In this document: piece by piece, positions 11,629-21,849 of the stretch
Position numbering within the stretch: the stretch's first letter is position 1
Layout of the letters: each line of letters starts with the position of its first letter
DNA from: Verrucomicrobiota bacterium
GTDB lineage: Bacteria; Verrucomicrobiota; Kiritimatiellia; CAIQIC01; JAGNIJ01
Assembly: GCA_022710725.1 (NCBI GenBank)
Contig: JAKLGK010000001.1
Location: forward strand, 363,010 to 427,009
Reading direction: 5' to 3'
DNA length: 64,000 bases
Notes under the pieces: model-generated
The model's input: the letters and a program-made list of their open reading frames with translations, nothing else
Told to the model about the DNA's origin: nothing
Database searches by the model: none
Program-made: the position numbers and the translations under genes

Positions 11629-12392
11629 GCCGCCCCGCCCTTCCGGTGTTCCAGTTCCCACAACTTGGCGTACTTCATGTACACGCCGAACATGCTGATC
11701 AGGGCGATCACCAGGCCCGGCGGGCCGTCCAGCAGGCCGCCCTTGAGAAAGTAGGCCTTAATGAAGCGCCAGCCCGGCCGGAACAGGAATTCGCGCCAGC
11801 GGAAGCGCTCGCCCAGTCGATATTTCTCCTGCGCGGTGATCGTTGAAAAGCGGTTCATCGTCTCCAGGTGTTCCCAGATGTCGTTGTACGTGTAATGATG
11901 GAGGGGCGCCTTCAGCGTCTTCACCGGGCCGTTCACCGCGACGCGGTCGTGGGGCTCCTGGCCTTCGCTGCGCCCGAGGTCCTTCCGGAACAGGCGCAGC
12001 TTGATGTCCGGGTACCACTCCCCGTGCCGGATCCAGCGGCCGAGGTAGTAGACCATGCGGGGGAACTGAAAGCCCGCGAAGGCGCCGGCGCCTGCCCCGA
12101 ACAGCGACTGGATTTCATCGCGCAACGCCGGGGAGACCTCCTCGTCGGCGTCCACGAACAGCACCCAGGGATGCCGGGCCATGCCGCGGATCAGGTTTTT
12201 CTGCCCGATGTAGCCCAGCCACTCGTGCTGCACCACGCGGTCCGTGTACTCGCGGCAGATGTCGATCGTCCGATCCTTGCTGAAGCTGTCCACGACGACG
12301 ATCTCGTCGCACCACTTCACGCTTTCGAGGCAGCGACGGATGTTCTGCTCCTCGTCGCAGGCCGTTATGCAGGCGGAGATCTGTTCGCGCAT
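11625..12392 (-). CDS. Family 2 glycosyltransferase, LPS core type (WaaE/KdtX-like)
   Basis: A 255-residue enzyme. Seen: ISACITACDEEQNIRRCLESVKWCDEIVVVDSFSKDRT, the WLGYIGQKN segment and LFVDADEEVS. This combination is characteristic of the WaaE/KdtX family that adds glucose or a related hexose to the inner core of LPS. The C-terminus has a short hydrophobic helix (LVIALISMFGVYMKYAKLW) typical of this family. It lies between the heptosyltransferase-like gene and the ligase gene, and its stop overlaps the next start by four bases. Confidence 0.9.
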   Translation of the reverse strand: MREQISACITACDEEQNIRRCLESVKWCDEIVVVDSFSKDRTIDICREYTDRVVQHEWLGYIGQKNLIRGMARHPWVLFVDADEEVSPALRDEIQSLFGAGAGAFAGFQFPRMVYYLGRWIRHGEWYPDIKLRLFRKDLGRSEGQEPHDRVAVNGPVKTLKAPLHHYTYNDIWEHLETMNRFSTITAQEKYRLGERFRWREFLFRPGWRFIKAYFLKGGLLDGPPGLVIALISMFGVYMKYAKLWELEHRKGGAA

Positions 12393-12460
12393 CCGGTTAT
12401 CCCTTGGCGGATTATAACGCATGGCCCGCCGGCCGGGGGAAAGCCCCGGGCCCGCGGAGC

Positions 12461-13477
12461 CTAGCCCGCCCAACACTCCAGCGCGGCTTGGTATACCTGT
12501 TCCGGCGTGATCGAGGCCAGTTTTTTTATCGCCTCGGGATCGTGGCGGGCGATGTCGCGCGAACATGGGCCTTCCGCCCGGATGATCCGGCGCCGGTCGC
12601 CGAGCGGCGCGGTGCGGCTCGGATCGGTCATCCCGAAGATCACGACTTCCGGCCGGCCGACGGCCGACGCGACATGGGCGCCGCCGCTGTCGTTGCAGAC
12701 CACGAGGTCGCACGCCTCCAGCAGCGCGGCCCAGTCCGCCAGGCTGGTTTCCCCGGCCAGACTGCGCGCCGCCGCCCCGATGCCCGAGGCGACGCGGCCG
12801 CACAGTTCCGTCTCCCGGGCGCTGCCGAGCACGACCAGGCCCGCGCCGGGCCGTTCGGCCAGCCGGCGGCCCAGTTCGATGAAGTGCCCGGCCGGCCACT
12901 GCTTCGACGGGCCCCGCGCCGCGCCGGGCAGCAGCGCCACCCTCGGGGCCGGCAGGCCCGCGAGCCGCTCCCGGGCCTTCTCGCGCGCCGCCGGTGGCAC
13001 GGCCAGGCGCGGCGCCTCGAACCCGCCCGTCGGGACGCCGGGGACGAGCGCGTCGAGGTACTCGTATACCTGGTGCGCGCGCGCCGGATCGCCGCTCGGC
13101 TCCACGACATCGGTCAGCAGCCAGCGCCGCCAGTGGCCCGGCCGCCCGCGCCGCTCGGGAATGCCGGCCAGGCAGGGAACGAGGGCCGAGCGGAAGGAAT
13201 TGGGCAAGATGACCGCCCGCTCGCAACCGGCCGCGGAGACGGCCGTTACAGCCGGCCGCAAGCCGGACGGCCACTCCAGCAGAGCGTCCGCGGCGCGGTG
13301 CAATTCCCAGAGCGGGCGCATCGCCGGTTTGACCAGCAGCACGATCCGCGAATCGGGATTCCTCCGCCGGAGTTCCTGGAGCGCGGGCATGGCCATGATC
13401 CCGTCGCCGACCCAGCCGGGGGCGCAGACGAGCGTCGCGCCGGGATCACTTGAAGCAGATGCGGGAGATGCAGGCAT
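12461..13477 (-). CDS. Family 9 glycosyltransferase (heptosyltransferase-like)
   Basis: A 338-residue GT-B enzyme of the ADP-heptose:LPS heptosyltransferase family. Seen: PGWVGDGIMAMPALQELRRRNPDSRIVLLVKP at the N-terminus, LPGAARGPSKQWPAGHFIELGRRL in the middle, VVLGSARE, and the donor-site VCNDSGGAHVASAVGRPEVVIFGMTDPSRTAP. It probably builds the LPS inner core next to lpxK. The chosen ATG overlaps lpxK by 32 bases; the first 12 residues are low-complexity and a later start is possible. Whether the sugar is a heptose is not determined, as no heptose-synthesis genes are in the window. Confidence 0.9.
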   Translation of the reverse strand: MPASPASASSDPGATLVCAPGWVGDGIMAMPALQELRRRNPDSRIVLLVKPAMRPLWELHRAADALLEWPSGLRPAVTAVSAAGCERAVILPNSFRSALVPCLAGIPERRGRPGHWRRWLLTDVVEPSGDPARAHQVYEYLDALVPGVPTGGFEAPRLAVPPAAREKARERLAGLPAPRVALLPGAARGPSKQWPAGHFIELGRRLAERPGAGLVVLGSARETELCGRVASGIGAAARSLAGETSLADWAALLEACDLVVCNDSGGAHVASAVGRPEVVIFGMTDPSRTAPLGDRRRIIRAEGPCSRDIARHDPEAIKKLASITPEQVYQAALECWAG

Positions 13478-14609
13478 GGAAATCCTCTTCGCCGCTCAAC
13501 AGCTCGATCTCCACCCGCAGGAAGTAGATCGGCAGGTCGCGCCGCTCGATCATGGGGAAGCGGACGGCGTCCTTCTCCGTCGTCACGATGGCCCGGGCGC
13601 CGCGTTGCAGGCTGCGGTTGATCGCGTCCAGGAGTTCCTGCTGGGTATAGCGGTGGTGGTCGGCGTAGCGCTTGTGGTAGATGACCTTGGCGCCGAGCCG
13701 GACCAGCTCATCCTCGAAGCCCTTCGGCGCCGCGATCCCCGAGACCGCCCCGATCTCCAGGTCGCGCAGGAACTCCAGGCCTTTTTTCTCCCGCGTGAAT
13801 ACGTCGCGCAGGTACTTGGGCGAGTGCCGGCACTCGATGATTTCCGCCTTGGGGTTGAGTTCGCGGAGCGCCTTTCGCAGGTCCGGCGCGCCGTCGCCGA
13901 TGGACTTCGTGATGAAGATGAAAGAGGCGCGCCGGATGTTGCGGATCGGCTCGCGCAGGATCCCGCGGGGCAGCAGCCGCCTGTTGCCGAACGGGTTGGT
14001 GCGGTCCACGAGCACGATGTCCGCCCAGTGTTTGAGGCGCAGGTACTGGAAGCCGTCGTCCAGCAGGAGCGTGTCGCAGCCCAGCTTCTCGATCGCGTAG
14101 CGGCCGGCCTTCACGCGGTCCTTGTCCACCAGCACCTTCACGTTCGGGAGGTTCGAGGCGAGCAGGTAGGGCTCGTCGCCGCCGGTGGTCGAGTCGAGGA
14201 GCAGCCGCTGTCCATCGGAGACGACCAGCGGGGGATCGGCGTCCTTGCGGAAAGAGAGGCGGCGGGCCAGGCGGGTAAGGAAGGGCGGCTTGTCGCGCTT
14301 GTAGCCGCGGCTCAAGATGGCGACGTTGCGGCCCTGGCGCTGGAGCGAGCGGGCGAAGATCTCGACCACCGGGGTTTTGCCGGTGCCGCCGACGGTCAGG
14401 TTGCCGACGCTGATGACCTGGCAGCCCAGCGTGTGATGGCGGAACAGCCCGCGCGCGTACAGCCAGAGGCGGACCTGGACGATGGTCGCGAACACGAGCG
14501 AAAGCTGCTTGAGCCCGAACCGGAGCAGGGCGGCAAAACGGCCCGGCCGGCGGTCCTCGATGACCGTCAGCAGGTAGTTCTCCAGCCCTTCCATCCGGCG
14601 ATCCGGCAT
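13446..14609 (-). CDS. lpxK: Tetraacyldisaccharide 4'-kinase
   Basis: A 387-residue inner-membrane P-loop kinase that phosphorylates the 4' position of the lipid A precursor. Seen: a hydrophobic N-terminal region, the Walker [13 protein letters not shown] near residue 70, [19 protein letters not shown] [50 protein letters not shown] and LPRGILREP. Length is somewhat above the E. coli enzyme. It is the first gene of the minus-strand LPS operon, followed by the GT9 gene. It shows the organism makes lipid A. Confidence 0.96.
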   Translation of the reverse strand: MPDRRMEGLENYLLTVIEDRRPGRFAALLRFGLKQLSLVFATIVQVRLWLYARGLFRHHTLGCQVISVGNLTVGGTGKTPVVEIFARSLQRQGRNVAILSRGYKRDKPPFLTRLARRLSFRKDADPPLVVSDGQRLLLDSTTGGDEPYLLASNLPNVKVLVDKDRVKAGRYAIEKLGCDTLLLDDGFQYLRLKHWADIVLVDRTNPFGNRRLLPRGILREPIRNIRRASFIFITKSIGDGAPDLRKALRELNPKAEIIECRHSPKYLRDVFTREKKGLEFLRDLEIGAVSGIAAPKGFEDELVRLGAKVIYHKRYADHHRYTQQELLDAINRSLQRGARAIVTTEKDAVRFPMIERRDLPIYFLRVEIELLSGEEDFHACISRICFK

Positions 14610-14704
14610 GCCTTGATCCCCTTTCCGCGGCCCCGCAGTTCAGGGCCATGGTGCCATCCGGAGGGGCCGGTCGTCAACGTCGGCTTGGGGCGCGGTGGGA
14701 CCTC

Positions 14705-17311
14705 TCAAGGCTCCCCGTAACAGATATTCCCGTCCGGGAGGCTGCTGCCCGGGAGGCCGGCCAGCGACTCGAAGATCGCCTGGGCCGCGGGCGAGGAATA
14801 TCCATAGGGGCAGACAAACTCGTCGCCTCTCATGACCATGTAGTGCAGGTGCGGATACCCCAGCGCGCCTACGATCAGGTCCGCCACGGGCGTTCCGACC
14901 CCCACGCCCTGCCCCTCGCTCACATGCACCGCGTTTAACTGATTCGTCTTCACGACGGGATCGGCCGTGGAGGGTTCGAGCACCAGGCTCACATCGGTCC
15001 CGAGCGGCGTGCGGATGGTCACCGTGACCATGAGTTGGCCGGGCGGCTCCGAAAACGGGGTCTCCGAGGCCTCGATGCGCTCCACGACACCCGTCACCGG
15101 GGAAACGATCTCCGAGGAAGCCAGGCCATGGTTCACTTCCAGATCGATCCCGTTGTGCGGGTCGGTTCCGCTCCAGTTCGGGATGCCGAAAGCCGCCACC
15201 CGGATGATATCGCCGGTGCGGCGGACCGGAAACTCCAGCGGTTCAAAGCCGACATTCCCGCCGCTTTCGGGCATGGAACTTTCCAGCCGGTAGAATCGCC
15301 GCGCAGTCGAGAGAGCGGTGTGCACGCGCATGGGCCCGCCCGTCCCGGAGAGCACCATGGCCATCGGCATCCAGTCCTGGGGGCGCAGGCTGTCGGCGCA
15401 ATATGCGCGGTACACGGCACCGCTCACGGCGAACAGCGAGAGGTCGAGCAGCGCCCCCGTCCGCGTCGCCGTATCGAACGCCGGGGACGGATACACGGCC
15501 ACCGCCACGAATCCCGTCGCGGCGATCCCGAGCTCGTCGGCGGCCACGACGCGAGCGGTGTAGATCCCGGCCGCCGCATAGCTCCGTTGCGCATAAGGAG
15601 CGTTCGTCTGCCCGCCATCGCCGAAGAACAGCTGGAAGGCGACGTGGGCGCCCGGGAACAAGCCGCCGTTCACAACCCCCAGCGCAACCGGTTGGTCCAC
15701 GACCGTCGCCGCCGGCTCGGCCGCCAGGTGCACCGCGGCCGGGATCGCCTCGTTGGTGAGCACGTTGAACAGGCCCCGGCGTTGGGAAACATATCCCGAC
15801 AGCAGGCTGGCCCCGCCGGAACTGCCGGAGAGCACGTCGGCGTACATGAGCGAGCACGGGATGGCGGCAAACAGGTCGTTCTCGGGAACATGGTTCGTCT
15901 GGCCGGCGCCCGGCCACATTTGAAACTCCTCCGAATCCTGCCAGGCGTTGTTCAGGATCAGCAGGACGGCGCTGACGTTGGTCGGCGTCGCCCCGGGCCA
16001 GCTCACCAGCGGCCGGGGCTGGTTCGTGAACGGTCCGGGCGACCGGAACGCGGGGGCCTGCGTCACGGACCCGCCGCGCAGGTCGAAGGCGTAGGACACC
16101 GCCACGCCGTTGGTGAAGCCCAGCAGGTCAATCCGGTACGATCCATTGGTGAAGCCCGCCAGGTCCGCCGCATGGCGCGAGCCGGGCTCGAAGTAAAGCC
16201 CCTCGCCCCCCTCCGGCTCCATGTCCCATGTTTCGCCGCCCGGCGCGACCAGGAGGCCGCCCATCAGGTTGGCGCCTTCCGCGCTGAACATGAGTTCCTG
16301 CATATCCAGGCCGTTCACCGCGATCGTAGCCGCCCGGACGCACTTGATGTCGGTCAGCGCCGGAACATCCGTGGACCACTTCGCCGCCAGCGTCAGGACC
16401 GTCTCGCCCTGCCGCCATTGGCCGTCCCAGATCACCGCGTGCGGGGCCGAGATCACCGAGATGGGCCCGTTGCTGACGCCCAGTTGTACAAAGCCCCGTC
16501 GCGCCGCCCCCAGGGACGCCACCCGCTCGACGCAGCGCGCCTCGGCCTGCGGCATGAAATCTACCGTCTCGGTCGTCGTGTTCGAGACGGTCAGCACATT
16601 GGTGAAAGTGTAGAACCCGCCCAGCGAGGCCGGGTTTGTCGCGTGATAGGAAGGCAGCGCGCCCCAGAGGTCCTGCTCGAAGGCGGAGGGCCAGGCGCTT
16701 CCGGCCAGGCTCACCTGGACCGGGGCTTGCTGATAGGGCCAATCCGGCAGCGAGACCTCGACCGACTCGCATCCGGCCAGCGATCCCGGCGCAATCCCCA
16801 GCGTCACCACGAAGGACTGGGTGATCACTCCCAAGGCCCCGATCCGCGCGACATCGCACGCGCGCGATACGTCCACCGGGGGCAACAGCCACGCGTTGGA
16901 ATCGACGAGAAGGGCGGTGATCCGGAAACTCACCCCGTTGGTCAAAGGCCCCGCCGTCCGCGTCACGAGCGCCGTCTGGGCGGGCTCCCACAGGGCGTAC
17001 ATCCCCGGCGCAGCCTCCAGATCATCCGCCTCGCTCAAGGCCACGCCGGCCGGCAGCACCATACGGACCAGCAGGTCCTCCACAACGACGGCCTCGCCTC
17101 CACCGGGATCCTGCACGTTCCCGCTTACCTCGACCGCGCGCGTGGCCACGTACAGCCTGTTGGTATCTATCCGGTCCACGGCCGTGTTCACCGTCCGCCG
17201 CTCGCTGGACCAGAGGGTGAGCGTCGGCGTAACCGCCGCGGAGGCCCGCATCATCAAACCGAGGCAGATCAAAATAAAGGCGACTTTTTGGGCGGGTTTC
17301 TGTTTTTCCAT
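14705..17311 (-). CDS. Secreted PKD-domain protein with C-terminal M23-like metallopeptidase domain
   Basis: An 868-residue exported protein. Residues 1-26 form a signal peptide ending ASA. Most of the chain is Asn/Thr-rich beta structure of unknown family. A PKD-like domain follows near residues 535-605 (VAFQLFFGDGGQTNAPYAQRSYAAAGIYTARVVA, split here into its FGDG and YAAAGIYTA parts). The C-terminus resembles an M23/LytM fold: His719-x-Gly-x-Asp723 and His821-x-His823, the zinc-ligand pattern, with VSPVTGVVE between. All ligands are present, so peptidoglycan or peptide hydrolysis outside the membrane is plausible. It is divergent from the GH31 gene. Confidence 0.8.
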   Translation of the reverse strand: MEKQKPAQKVAFILICLGLMMRASAAVTPTLTLWSSERRTVNTAVDRIDTNRLYVATRAVEVSGNVQDPGGGEAVVVEDLLVRMVLPAGVALSEADDLEAAPGMYALWEPAQTALVTRTAGPLTNGVSFRITALLVDSNAWLLPPVDVSRACDVARIGALGVITQSFVVTLGIAPGSLAGCESVEVSLPDWPYQQAPVQVSLAGSAWPSAFEQDLWGALPSYHATNPASLGGFYTFTNVLTVSNTTTETVDFMPQAEARCVERVASLGAARRGFVQLGVSNGPISVISAPHAVIWDGQWRQGETVLTLAAKWSTDVPALTDIKCVRAATIAVNGLDMQELMFSAEGANLMGGLLVAPGGETWDMEPEGGEGLYFEPGSRHAADLAGFTNGSYRIDLLGFTNGVAVSYAFDLRGGSVTQAPAFRSPGPFTNQPRPLVSWPGATPTNVSAVLLILNNAWQDSEEFQMWPGAGQTNHVPENDLFAAIPCSLMYADVLSGSSGGASLLSGYVSQRRGLFNVLTNEAIPAAVHLAAEPAATVVDQPVALGVVNGGLFPGAHVAFQLFFGDGGQTNAPYAQRSYAAAGIYTARVVAADELGIAATGFVAVAVYPSPAFDTATRTGALLDLSLFAVSGAVYRAYCADSLRPQDWMPMAMVLSGTGGPMRVHTALSTARRFYRLESSMPESGGNVGFEPLEFPVRRTGDIIRVAAFGIPNWSGTDPHNGIDLEVNHGLASSEIVSPVTGVVERIEASETPFSEPPGQLMVTVTIRTPLGTDVSLVLEPSTADPVVKTNQLNAVHVSEGQGVGVGTPVADLIVGALGYPHLHYMVMRGDEFVCPYGYSSPAAQAIFESLAGLPGSSLPDGNICYGEP

Positions 17312-17464
17312 GGCACGCCTCCTTCCGCGAGCCGGGACTGCAACGCGGCCATGCTACCGTTTCTTCGCCGTCCGCGTCACGCCCGCAGAAGAAGCCGGAC
17401 AACACAGCCAAGCCTGGCCCAGCCCTCTTTGCGCCGGCCTCATGCCTTGGCCACCAAAACGCGT

Positions 17465-17501
17465 TAAAACGCTTTACTAAACGCGGCCGGCTGGTTATTA
17501 T
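17465..17501 (+). promoter_or_regulatory. Predicted GH31 promoter with LacI-type operator
   Basis: TTTACT (17473-17478), a 17-base spacer and TATTAT (17496-17501) form a plausible sigma-70 promoter 47 bases before the GH31 start. The near-palindrome TAAAACGCTTTA (17465-17476), with a central CG as in LacI/CcpA-family operators, overlaps the -35 box. Sugar-responsive repression is an inference. Confidence 0.4.
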
Positions 17502-17547
17502 GGACGAGGTGATCCGATCTGATGCCGATACGCGGAGGAGGTAAAGC

Positions 17548-20500
17548 ATGAGCAGCAAGAACAGGAGCATGGACATCCGCGTTGAGGCCTTCTCCCGGCG
17601 TCGCGTCCTGCTGTCCCTGGCCGCCGCGTCGCTGCTTCTTGCGCCGTTCTCTATTTCAGCCGCGGCAACCACGGCGGGCAACGTAACCGGGCTGACGCTC
17701 ACCACGAACAGCCCGTCGGGGAACATCACCGCCTCGTTCGCGTTGAGCGGCGGCGGCTCGGTCGAGGTGACCCCGTTCGCGGCGGACGTGGTCCGCGTGG
17801 ATTACCACTGGGTCGGCCCGTTCGAGACGGACCAGCCCATGATCGCCAAGCCGCTGGCCGACTGGACGTCCGCGGGCGCGACGATCAGCGACCAGGGCTC
17901 GAAGTACGTGATCCAGACCAGCCAACTGGACATCGAGGTGGAGAAGACGCCGGTCAAGATTCACTTCAAGGACAAGAGCGGGTTCTATCTGCTGCAGGAC
18001 GACTTCATGGAATACGACGCGGGCTACAACTACACGGGCCAGCGCGGCACGGGCTCCTCAAAGCTGAAATGCCAGAAGATCATGCCGGGCGGGCAGGCCT
18101 ACTTCGGTCTGGGCGAGTACGGCGGCCCGATGAACCGGCGCGGGCGGGAGATCGACTGCTGGAACACGGGGACCTTTAACTGGGGCGAGTACCAGAACCC
18201 GACCTACATGAACATCCCGTTCTTCTACGGTGTGCAGCCGGCGGCCGGCGGCAACCCGGCCTTCGTGTACGGCGTGTTCTTCAACAATCCCTGCCGGCCG
18301 CTGTTCAAGTTCAACGTCTCTTCGGAAACCCGCTACTCGTTCGAGGCCGGCGACGGGCGCATGGATTACTTCTTCATCGGCGGCGGGGCCTCGCACACCA
18401 TGCCGTCGGTCATCAACCGGTTTTCCGAGCTGACCGGCCGCCCGACCATGCTGCCGAAGTGGGGCCTCGGGCACCACCTTTCGCGCTTCTCGTACGACAA
18501 CCAGGCGTGGGTGGAGTACATCGCCAACCAGGCCACGGTGGAGGACATCCCGCTCGACGCCGTGTACCTCGACCTCGACTACATGGACGCGAACGCGGAC
18601 GGCAACATCGGGGACGGCCAGATCCGTCAGCTCGCGTTCAACTCCCGCTACGCCGACCCGGCGGGCATGGTCAACTACTGCAACGCGCGGGGCGTGAAGG
18701 TGGTTCCGCTGATCGAGCCGTGGCTCCAGCCCGGCGACACGGCCCACTACACGGACGCCAACAACAACATGCATTTCATCAAGGACAACGGCGGGAGCAC
18801 CGTCACCCGCAACATCTACACCGGCGCGGTCTCGTGGTTCGACTACAGCAGCACGCCGATGAACACGTGGTGGAAGGATCGCATCGTGAGCTGGTTCAAC
18901 TCGATCGCGTTTTCCGGCATCTGGAACGACCTGACCGAGCCCGAGGGCGGCGACGGGATCCCGTACAACGGCCTGCTGTGGGTGGACGGGAAGTTCGGGA
19001 CGTCCAGCACCGACTCCCGGCGCTGGTGGTCCAACGAGCGCAACTACTTCGGCCTGCGCTGCGCCCGGCAGAGCTACAACACGATGCTGGCGAAGGATTC
19101 CAACAAGCGGCCGTTCGTGTTGAGCCGCTCGGGCAACGCCGGCCTGCAGCGCTACGGGGTGAGCTGGAGCGGCGACACGGCGGCCAACTGGTTCTACCAG
19201 CGGGCGACCATCCGGTTCGGCATGGGCGCGATGATCTCCGGCGCGGCCTGGTACGGCAACGACGTGGGCGGCTTCTCCGGCACGCCCTCGGCCGAGCTGA
19301 TGGTGCGCTCGACCGAGTTCAACTGCCTCACCCCGTTCTTCCGCAACCACGCCAACGACAACTCGGCCGACCGCGAGCCGTGGCGCTTCAGCGAGCCGTA
19401 CAAGAGCCAGCTGCGCGACCTGATCAAGCTGCGCTACCGGCTCATGCCCTACCTCTACACGCTGGCCTATCAGTCCACCCAGACCGGCGAGCCCATGAAC
19501 GTGCCGCCGGTGTTCGATTATTCCGCCGACGCCAACACGTACGGCTTGAGCGATTACGAGTTCCTCGTCGGCGACTTCATCCTGTCGGCGCCGATCTACA
19601 ACGAGGGCGCGAGCACCCGCACGGTCTACCTGCCCTACGCGCCGGGCGTGGAGTGGTACTACTGGCCGTCCGGTTCGCCCAACAGCTCGCCGTCCGGCGA
19701 CAAGTACGCCGGTGGCCAGACGATCACCGTCAGCGCCCCGCTGGGCAAGGCGCCCCTCTTCGTGCGCTCCGGCGCGATCATCCCGATGGGTCCGTCCATG
19801 CAGTACGCCAACCAGAGCCAGGCGGCGTGGATGGACATCCACTGCTGGCCCAGCGGGACGAGCGAGTTCACGCTGCACGAGGACGACGGCGAGACGTGGG
19901 ACTACCTGGGCGGCGAGTACAGCCGGCGCCGGATGGTCAGCGCGCGCACGGCCGCCGCGTGGGACTTCACCATCGAGGCCAGGCAGGGCACGTACAACAC
20001 GGGGGCGCGTGATTTTTATGTGTACGGCTACAACCCCGGAACCTCGGTCGTCCACGGCGTGACTCTGAACGGCGCGCCGCTCGCGCAACTCGCCAACTTC
20101 GGCGCGGGCTCGCAGGGCTGGCTGATCACCGGCGAGGGCCGCATCGGCATCAAGCTGCCGGACACGGGCGCGGCCGCCGCGCTGCGCGTCAGCTTCGGCG
20201 ACGTCAACGACACGATCCAGCTCACCGCCGCGACCAACTCGGCGGCCGAGAACGCGGGCAGCGTGCGCGTCTACGCGAGCCGCGCCGGCGCGGCCACCGG
20301 CGCGGTCAGCGTCGCGTTCGCCACGGCCAACGGCACGGCCGTCGCGGGCTCGGACTACACCGCGACCAACGGCACGCTCCACTGGGCGGCCGGCGACCTG
20401 GCGAACAAGTTCGTCGACGTGGTCCTCGCGGACGACGGCAGCTACGAGGGCCACGAGACGTTCTCGATCGGCTTGAGCGGGGCCGTCGGGGCCGACCTGG

Positions 20501-21843
20501 ACTCGCCGGGCCAGCAGACGGTCACGATCCTCGACAACGAGCCCCTGCCGCCGGACCTGCTCGTCACGAATCCGCCGACCGCCATCGTGGTGGCCGAGGG
20601 CACCACCAACTTTACCGTGCAGGGCGTCGCCAACGCGCTCAACTGGGCCGGCCTCGCGTGGAGCAACCAGTTGACCGGCGCGACCGGCACGGGCGCCATC
20701 GGGTTCTCGTGGTCCCTCGCGGGCGTCGGGCTGGGGATCGGGACCAACCGGATCGTCCTCTCCGCCACGAACGCGGGCAGCGCGGTGCTGGCGACGGACG
20801 ACGGCACGAACGCCGTGTACAACGACGCGTGGGACCTGTCCGACAACGGCGGCTCGGGCTGGGGCGCGTGGCAGTTCTACGCTAGTTCCGCCAACTCGAG
20901 CGAGAACGGCCGGTTCATGGCCAGCGCCGCGTCCGTGAACATCGGCGCGCCGGCGTGGGGCCTGTACGCCAACAGCGGCAACCTGTCCGAGGCCAAGCGC
21001 CTGCTGACCAACGCGCTGGCGGTGGGCCAGACCGTGTCGGTGCGGATGGACAACGGCTCCATCAATACCGGGAGCGGCGCCGGGGTGGCCTTGCAGAACG
21101 CGGCCGGCACGACCCTGTGGGAGTTCTTCTTCAACGGCGGCGACACCTTCTACAGCATGAGCAGCACGACCACCGATGTCGGCTGGACGTCCACCGGGCT
21201 GGATGTTGAATTCACGCTGACCAGCCCGACCACCTTCCGCGCGCGGATCACGCCGTACGGCAGCAACACGCGCACGAATACCGGCAGCCTGGTCACCGCC
21301 GCGGACCAGTCCATCGCCGTGTTCCGGGCCTGGAACTACAACGCGGGCGCGGGCTCGGACTACGACTTCTTCTTCAACCGCCTGACGCGCCTCGGCGCCG
21401 CCGGGTCCGGCCCCTCGACCAGCGTGGTCGTGGAGATCGTCCGCGAGGGCGCGACCAGCCAGATCCCGCAGGACTGGCGCGACCGCTACCAGTTGACCGG
21501 GGCCGGCTCGGGCGACAACGACGACCGGGACGGCGACGGGTTCAGCAACCTGCAGGAATACTGGTCCGACACGCATCCCACCAACGGCGGCTCGTTCTTC
21601 GCCCGGTTGGGCGTCGCGGGCGCGGGCGGCCCCGGCGCGGGCCCGTTTACGGTGGAGATCGGCGCGCCCACCACCAACAGCCGGCTGTACGATGTGTCAT
21701 ACTGCAGCAACCTCGTGGAAGGGACGTGGACCCCGCTCGGTTACAACCGGCCCGGGCAGGCCGACGGCGGCGCCTTGAGCATCGCCGTCACCAACGCCCT
21801 CGGCACGCCGGTCCATTTCCGGTCGCGGGTCTTCCTGCCCTGA
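17548..21843 (+). CDS. Secreted glycoside hydrolase family 31 enzyme, multidomain
   Basis: A 1431-residue exported enzyme. The N-terminus FSRRRVLLSLAAASLLLAP looks like a twin-arginine signal. The GH31 catalytic barrel contains VYLDLDYMD, the nucleophile Asp461 in GIWNDLTEP, and the acid/base Asp543 in WSGDTAA; the WYGNDVGGFSG and FRNHA segments also fit. A beta-sandwich region follows, then a Calx-beta domain at about residues 886-1000 (AENAGSVRVYASRAG, DYTATNGTL, ILDNE), an Ig-like/lectin-like section, and a DNDDRDGDGFSNLQEY calcium loop near 1325. Likely an alpha-glucosidase, xylosidase or galactosidase acting outside the cytoplasm; substrate not determined. SD GGAGG precedes the ATG at 17548. 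Confidence 0.93.
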   Translation: MSSKNRSMDIRVEAFSRRRVLLSLAAASLLLAPFSISAAATTAGNVTGLTLTTNSPSGNITASFALSGGGSVEVTPFAADVVRVDYHWVGPFETDQPMIAKPLADWTSAGATISDQGSKYVIQTSQLDIEVEKTPVKIHFKDKSGFYLLQDDFMEYDAGYNYTGQRGTGSSKLKCQKIMPGGQAYFGLGEYGGPMNRRGREIDCWNTGTFNWGEYQNPTYMNIPFFYGVQPAAGGNPAFVYGVFFNNPCRPLFKFNVSSETRYSFEAGDGRMDYFFIGGGASHTMPSVINRFSELTGRPTMLPKWGLGHHLSRFSYDNQAWVEYIANQATVEDIPLDAVYLDLDYMDANADGNIGDGQIRQLAFNSRYADPAGMVNYCNARGVKVVPLIEPWLQPGDTAHYTDANNNMHFIKDNGGSTVTRNIYTGAVSWFDYSSTPMNTWWKDRIVSWFNSIAFSGIWNDLTEPEGGDGIPYNGLLWVDGKFGTSSTDSRRWWSNERNYFGLRCARQSYNTMLAKDSNKRPFVLSRSGNAGLQRYGVSWSGDTAANWFYQRATIRFGMGAMISGAAWYGNDVGGFSGTPSAELMVRSTEFNCLTPFFRNHANDNSADREPWRFSEPYKSQLRDLIKLRYRLMPYLYTLAYQSTQTGEPMNVPPVFDYSADANTYGLSDYEFLVGDFILSAPIYNEGASTRTVYLPYAPGVEWYYWPSGSPNSSPSGDKYAGGQTITVSAPLGKAPLFVRSGAIIPMGPSMQYANQSQAAWMDIHCWPSGTSEFTLHEDDGETWDYLGGEYSRRRMVSARTAAAWDFTIEARQGTYNTGARDFYVYGYNPGTSVVHGVTLNGAPLAQLANFGAGSQGWLITGEGRIGIKLPDTGAAAALRVSFGDVNDTIQLTAATNSAAENAGSVRVYASRAGAATGAVSVAFATANGTAVAGSDYTATNGTLHWAAGDLANKFVDVVLADDGSYEGHETFSIGLSGAVGADLDSPGQQTVTILDNEPLPPDLLVTNPPTAIVVAEGTTNFTVQGVANALNWAGLAWSNQLTGATGTGAIGFSWSLAGVGLGIGTNRIVLSATNAGSAVLATDDGTNAVYNDAWDLSDNGGSGWGAWQFYASSANSSENGRFMASAASVNIGAPAWGLYANSGNLSEAKRLLTNALAVGQTVSVRMDNGSINTGSGAGVALQNAAGTTLWEFFFNGGDTFYSMSSTTTDVGWTSTGLDVEFTLTSPTTFRARITPYGSNTRTNTGSLVTAADQSIAVFRAWNYNAGAGSDYDFFFNRLTRLGAAGSGPSTSVVVEIVREGATSQIPQDWRDRYQLTGAGSGDNDDRDGDGFSNLQEYWSDTHPTNGGSFFARLGVAGAGGPGAGPFTVEIGAPTTNSRLYDVSYCSNLVEGTWTPLGYNRPGQADGGALSIAVTNALGTPVHFRSRVFLP

Positions 21844-21849
21844 CGCGCC

